Assembly: GCA_002402105.1 (NCBI GenBank) | Contig: NVVD01000011.1 | Coordinates: forward strand, 57,871 to 99,237 | Origin: Candidatus Cloacimonadota bacterium | GTDB taxonomy: Bacteria > Muiribacteriota > UBA6191 | Direction of reading: 5' to 3' | DNA: 41,367 bases | Part shown: positions 15,001 through 21,000 of the stretch, in pieces | How positions within the stretch are numbered: the first letter of the stretch is position 1 | How the letters are laid out: the number at the start of each line of letters is the position of its first letter | Translations under genes and position numbers: made by a program | The notes under the pieces: generated by a model | Databases searched by the model: none | Told to the model about the DNA's origin: nothing | The model's input: only the letters and a program-made list of their open reading frames with translations

Positions 15001-18000
15001 AGACCTACAAATTCAGATTTTGCAATCGTTGAGTATAAAGATGTCCATTTTCGGTTTGTGCCACCTTTTTCTTTTAATATCGATAAAGCAAAATCAGCAT
15101 CTTCTACTTTAAAACCGATCTCATCAGCAGTGCCTCCATTAACTCCAACAAAAGCATCAAGCCCTGTTGCACCTAAGGTTAATAAATCTACATCAACTGA
15201 GCTACCATCTGAAAGAGTCATTGTTTCGGTGTATTTATTTAAACTAAAACCACCAGATACAGTGAAAAAGTTATAAATATTTATATCTAAATTTCCAGAT
15301 ACAGATAGTAACTCTAATCTTGAACCATCCATGTCTAGTTCAATAGAGCCATTATTTGAAGTTTTAATACCCATCGGGCTTGTTAAAAAGTCAACAACTA
15401 AACCATCTTTATCTGCTTGGTTTACCTCAATTAGTAAATCACTAGAGCTAATTATTAAATCAGAACCTAAACCTTCAAAGCTTGAACTTACTGCACTTGC
15501 TTTTAATGCCATCCAATTTAAGGTAGAGTCTGCTTGATCAGTCATTAAAGCTAAAGCAAAGTCAACTCCTGTTAACGCAAAACCGATTTGATCTGCTGTA
15601 CCGCCATCAACTCCTACAAAGGCTGAGATATTTTCTCCACCTAAAGTTAAAAGATCAATATTTTTAACGCTCTCATCTGATAAAGTGACTTGAGTTTCAT
15701 ACTTTTCAAATGCAAAATTACCATTAAGCTGTAAAAAGCCAAATACGTTTAAGTCTAAAGTACCGCTAGCTGAAATTAGATTCCCTCTAGCACCATCCAT
15801 ATCTAAATCGATTGAAGTAGAAGAACTTGTTAGTATATTTAAGTTTTGAGCATCAAAATCAACAACCAAATCTGCTGGAGTTTCAAGCACTGTGATTGTT
15901 TCTGTTACAATAACAATTGTATTTACAATTTGCTGAGTTTGTATATCAACAATAGTTTGACCCATAGCTTGTATAAATATATCAGCATTTGTATTTAAAG
16001 AACTAATACTAAGAGTCATTAAAGCCTGATCAATACCAACTAACTCACCCTTAAAAGTTACATCCCAGACTCCGTCAGAAATTTTAACAACTGAACTATG
16101 TAATCCTGTACTGTTATCTAGTGCTTTATTAATAGCATCTTGAACTTGTTGTGCTGTTGCACTCGACGAAATATTTTGAGTGGTTTTTGAATTTGTTGTA
16201 ATTTTGAATTGATTTACAGATTCATTACCAATCGTGATTCGTTGAGTTTCTCCTATTACATCAACCCCTTCACTATCTATAGCAAGTGAAATTGTTGCAT
16301 CTTTTAAACCTTTATTATCTACAGTGATTAATCCTAAACTTGTATTAGCTAGATTATTTTTAAAAGTTATAGTGTAACGCTGAGATGTAATTGTTGAAGT
16401 ATTATCATAAACAACTGATACATTACCACTTCCTACATTTGATAATCTTTCTAAAGCCTTTTTAATAGCAGAAGCATTATTAGTAACATCAGACCCAGCA
16501 AACCGAATTGCTCTTGATTTTTGTCCATCAAAAGATAAAACATATCTACCAGAAGCTGTTAAACTAGCATCAATTGTCAATATTTGAATTTCAGATTGAA
16601 CAGTGCTAGCAACATTAGTTTCAACTACACTACTTGTAATTGTTGGTGCTATTGTTGAAATTGCTAACCCATTAATTGAGTTACCATTTAAAGCATTGTT
16701 AAATTCAATTAAAAAACCACTTGATTTAGTTCCTGTAACTAAAACATTACCAGACCCGATACCAACTAAACCCTCAAAAGAAGTGGTAATTTTAGTGATT
16801 AAATCTGCATCACTATCAGCCTTATCAATCGTAAAATTAGAGTTATTTGAATTATAAGTTAAATTGACTTGTCCTAATGTATCTTTTATATCTAAAGATA
16901 CTTGAGTATTTGTTTTTGTAGTAGTAGTTGTTACTTTTTCTGTGCTTGTTGTAACGATATTTTCAGAAACATCTTTACTTATTTCTATATTTGAAGCTCC
17001 ATCTAAACCAGTATAATGATTAATATCAAGTACAAAGTTACTTGCTGTTACAACAAGTCCGTCAACCCCTTCAAAAGATAATGAACCAATGTTACCTTTT
17101 AAAGCTAACCATGAACGATCATCTCTATTTTGATCGCTCATAATAGCTAAACCAAAACTAAGCCCAGATAAAACTAAACCAATTTGATCTGTGCTACCAC
17201 CGTTTAAACCAGCAAAAGCGGATACATTTTCAGCACCAAGAGTTAATAAATCAACCTCAACCTCTGAACCATCAGCCAAAGTCACAACTTCACTTGTTTT
17301 TACAAAAGCAAAACCACCATTGACTGTAAAAAAATCATAAACATTTAAGTCTACGTTTCCAGCAACTTTTATTAACTCGCCTTTTGTGCCATCCATATCT
17401 AAAGTCATGGTAGTAGAACTAGAAGTATCTACAACTAATGCTGTAGCAGCATAATCTATTAATTTTGCATCATGAGATTTTATATTCATCTCAATAGTCA
17501 TGGCATTTGATGATAAAGTTAAACCATCAATACCAACCAACTCAATACCCCCAGCATCTGCTTTTAAAGAAGTCCATTTTAAACTTGTATCTTGTTTACT
17601 TGTTGCAAAAACCAAAGCTAAATTAACTTGAGTCAAAACTAAACCGAGTTGATCAGCAGAGCCACCACGTAATCCAGCAAATGCTGAAACATTATTTGCT
17701 CCGAGTGTTAATAAATCAACTTCTACGCTTGAACCATCTGATAAAGTTAAGTTTTGTGTTGATTTTTCAAATGCGAAACCACCACTGATAGAAAAGAAGT
17801 TAGATAGCTTTATATCTAAAGTTGCTGATACTTTTAAAAGCTCTAAATTAGCTCCATCCATATTTAAGTCTATTGATGTAGAGCTTGAAGTTGCTATTGT
17901 TAAAGCATCTGTTGAATAATCAACAACAAATGCATCAACACTATCTTTTAAGTTTATTTCTAGGCTTAAGTCACTTGCTGAAATTGTGTAATCTTTTGGT

Positions 18001-21000
18001 AAACCTACAAAACTTGCACCCGTTGCACTTGCCTTTAAAGAAGTCCATTTTCTTGATTTATTAGCTTGATCTGTCATTAAAGCTAAACCAAAGTTTACGC
18101 CAGTTGTATTAAAACCAATAGCATCATCAGACCCACCGTTAATACCAACAAATGCCGACGCATTATTTGCACCAATAGTAAGTAAATCTACAGTTATTGT
18201 TGATGTATCAGATAACTTTACACTTTGCGTTGATTTTGAAAAAGCAAAACCACCATCCACAATAAAAAAGTCTGCGATGTTTATATTTATATTACCGCTT
18301 ACTTGCAGTAATTCTTTTTTTGCACCATCAAAATCTAATGTCATACTTGTACTTGATGAAGTCGCTATATCTAAATTAGATGCTTGAAAGTCTACTACAT
18401 ATTGGGTTGCTTTTTGATTAATTTGTACATTGATATTTGAGCCTTCAACTGTCACCCCATTGATTCCAGCAAAATCAAAACTACCTGCACTAGCTTTTAA
18501 AGCCATCCAATCTCTTTTAGCTACATCTTTTTCAGTCATTAAAGCTAAAGCAAACTCTACATCATTTAATGTGAAACCTATTTTATCAGCCGTATCGCCA
18601 TTGGTACCTGCAAATGCAGAAGCTCCTGATGCCCCTAATGTTAACAAATCTACATCAACTGTATCACCGTTTTCTAGAGTGATTGTTTCACTTGATTTAT
18701 TAAAAGCAAAACCACCATTGATAGTAAAAAAATTATTAACATTTATACCTAATGTACCAGAAATACTTACTATATTTTGAGAAGCTCCATCTATCGTTAA
18801 ATCAATTGTTTGAGACGAGCCAACATCAATAGTAATTGGACTTTTTAATAAATCCATCTCAAGGCCACTAATATCAGAGTTATTTACCTCAACTATTAAA
18901 TCACTCGCATCAATTGTTAGATTATTAACTCCTGTAAAACTTGCTGTACCTACTTCTGAATATAAGGCGCTCCATTTTTTTGTAGAATCTGCTTGATTTG
19001 TAGCAAGTACAAAACCAAAAGTTACATCACTTAAAACTAAACCAACTTTATCAGTACTGCCTGAGTTTAAACCAGCAAAAGCATTTAAGTTTGAGCCACC
19101 AACCTTTAACAAATCAACTGTTATTTCAGTAGCATCAACATCATTTAAAATAACAGTTTGAGAAGCTTTTTCAAATGCAAAAGACCCATTAACTGTAAAA
19201 AAATCTTGTACATTTACATCTAAATCAGAGGTAAATTTTATATTATCACCAAGTGAACCATCTGTTAAAAAACTAATATCATCTAAAGGGTCAGCACTTG
19301 TAGACACTTTATAAGTGCTACTAGCATCCGTCATTGCTTTAAAATCAATGACTGAACCTTCTGTGGCTTGCATATTTAATTCAACAACAATATTTGTTGC
19401 ATCAATTGTAACACCTGGTAAACCTACCATTGAAGCAGAAGCAGCCGAACCATTAAAAGCTACCCATTGTCTTGTATTATCATCTTGCGCTGTAAAAATG
19501 CTTAAAGCAAAATCAGCATCAACTAATGATAAACCCGCTTGATCGGTACTACCTGCGTTGACTCCTGCAAAGACTGTTACATCTTTTGCTGCAATTGTTA
19601 GGGTATCTGTTGTGATTTTTGTTTTATCATCTAAAGAAACTTTTATGAGGCTATCATTAGATAAATCTACGATATAGATATCATCTCCAAAAAAATCAAT
19701 ATCTCTTGAAAGTGTCCCTAAACCCGTCATAATTGTTGAGATTGTACCGTCAGTATCTCTCATTTTTAATGAGCCAGACTCTCCCCACCATAATCGACCT
19801 TGAGAATCAAAGCTTGAATAATATACATTTGCCATACCTGTGACAATATCTGCAATATGGTTTCCATCTAAGTCATACTTTCTTATTTGTGAGTTTGTTG
19901 CATGAGTAGAAGTAACATAAAGCTTATCGTTTAGTATCTCAAGCCCCCAAACATTATTTGAAGTGCTTAAAATTTTTGTAGCTTTACTTCCATCTAAAGG
20001 TAATTTATACACACTAGCAGCTGAAGCATGATAAATTGTTACATAAGCATCACCATTACTAGCAAAAGCCATATCTACGGGGCCAGCATGATTACTTCCA
20101 TTAAAATTATTTCTATCACCAAAGTCATAAAAGTTACTCATGATACCTGTAGCCATATCAATTTGGCGGATATTATCATTATCTTTATCCATGATATAAA
20201 GAGTTGAATAATCATTACTGAATTTTAAACCCATTTGGCGCTCAAAACTTACAGCTAATTTATCCCCAACAGCAGTATTTGAAACATTATTATTAATACC
20301 CGCAAATACTGTTTTTGTACCATCTGGTGTAATTTTATAAACAAGTTCATCTTCTCCAGCAGATACATAAACATTACCTGATTGATCAATTGCAATCCCA
20401 TCTACAGGATGGTTTCCACCAAGAGTTGAAAGATCTGAGTTTAAAACACTCATCGTATAAGTATCTGGCACATTATCAAATGACGTACCACTATTATCTT
20501 TTAAAGTAATCTCTTGAGTACCTGTTTCAAATATAAAAGTACCATTTAGACTTACAAACTTATCTATTTTTATATCAGCCTGAATCTCAACTGATGCTGT
20601 ACCACCAGTAAAATAAGTAGTATTGATTAATGTACCAAGAGAGTTATTTGCAGCAACATCACCAGTAGATATTGAAATATCACTGCCATCAAAAAGCTCT
20701 CTGACAATTAATTGAATACGATCACTTTTTTCAACAACTTCAAAGTAATAGTCATCTTTAAATCCAAATAAACCATCAATACTTGCAAATTTAGTACTTG
20801 TATCACCAAAAGTGATAATATCAAAAGTATCACCAACACTAGCATCGTATCCATTAATAATTTTAACATCTAAAAGGCCATCAAAAGATGCCGTATTTGT
20901 AACGTTTAATTGGTCAAACCCGTCTGCTGCACCAGCAGCACCTGTTCCACCAATCTCAATTTCAAGTGTCCCACCACTGAGTTGAGTAAAAGTAGATACA

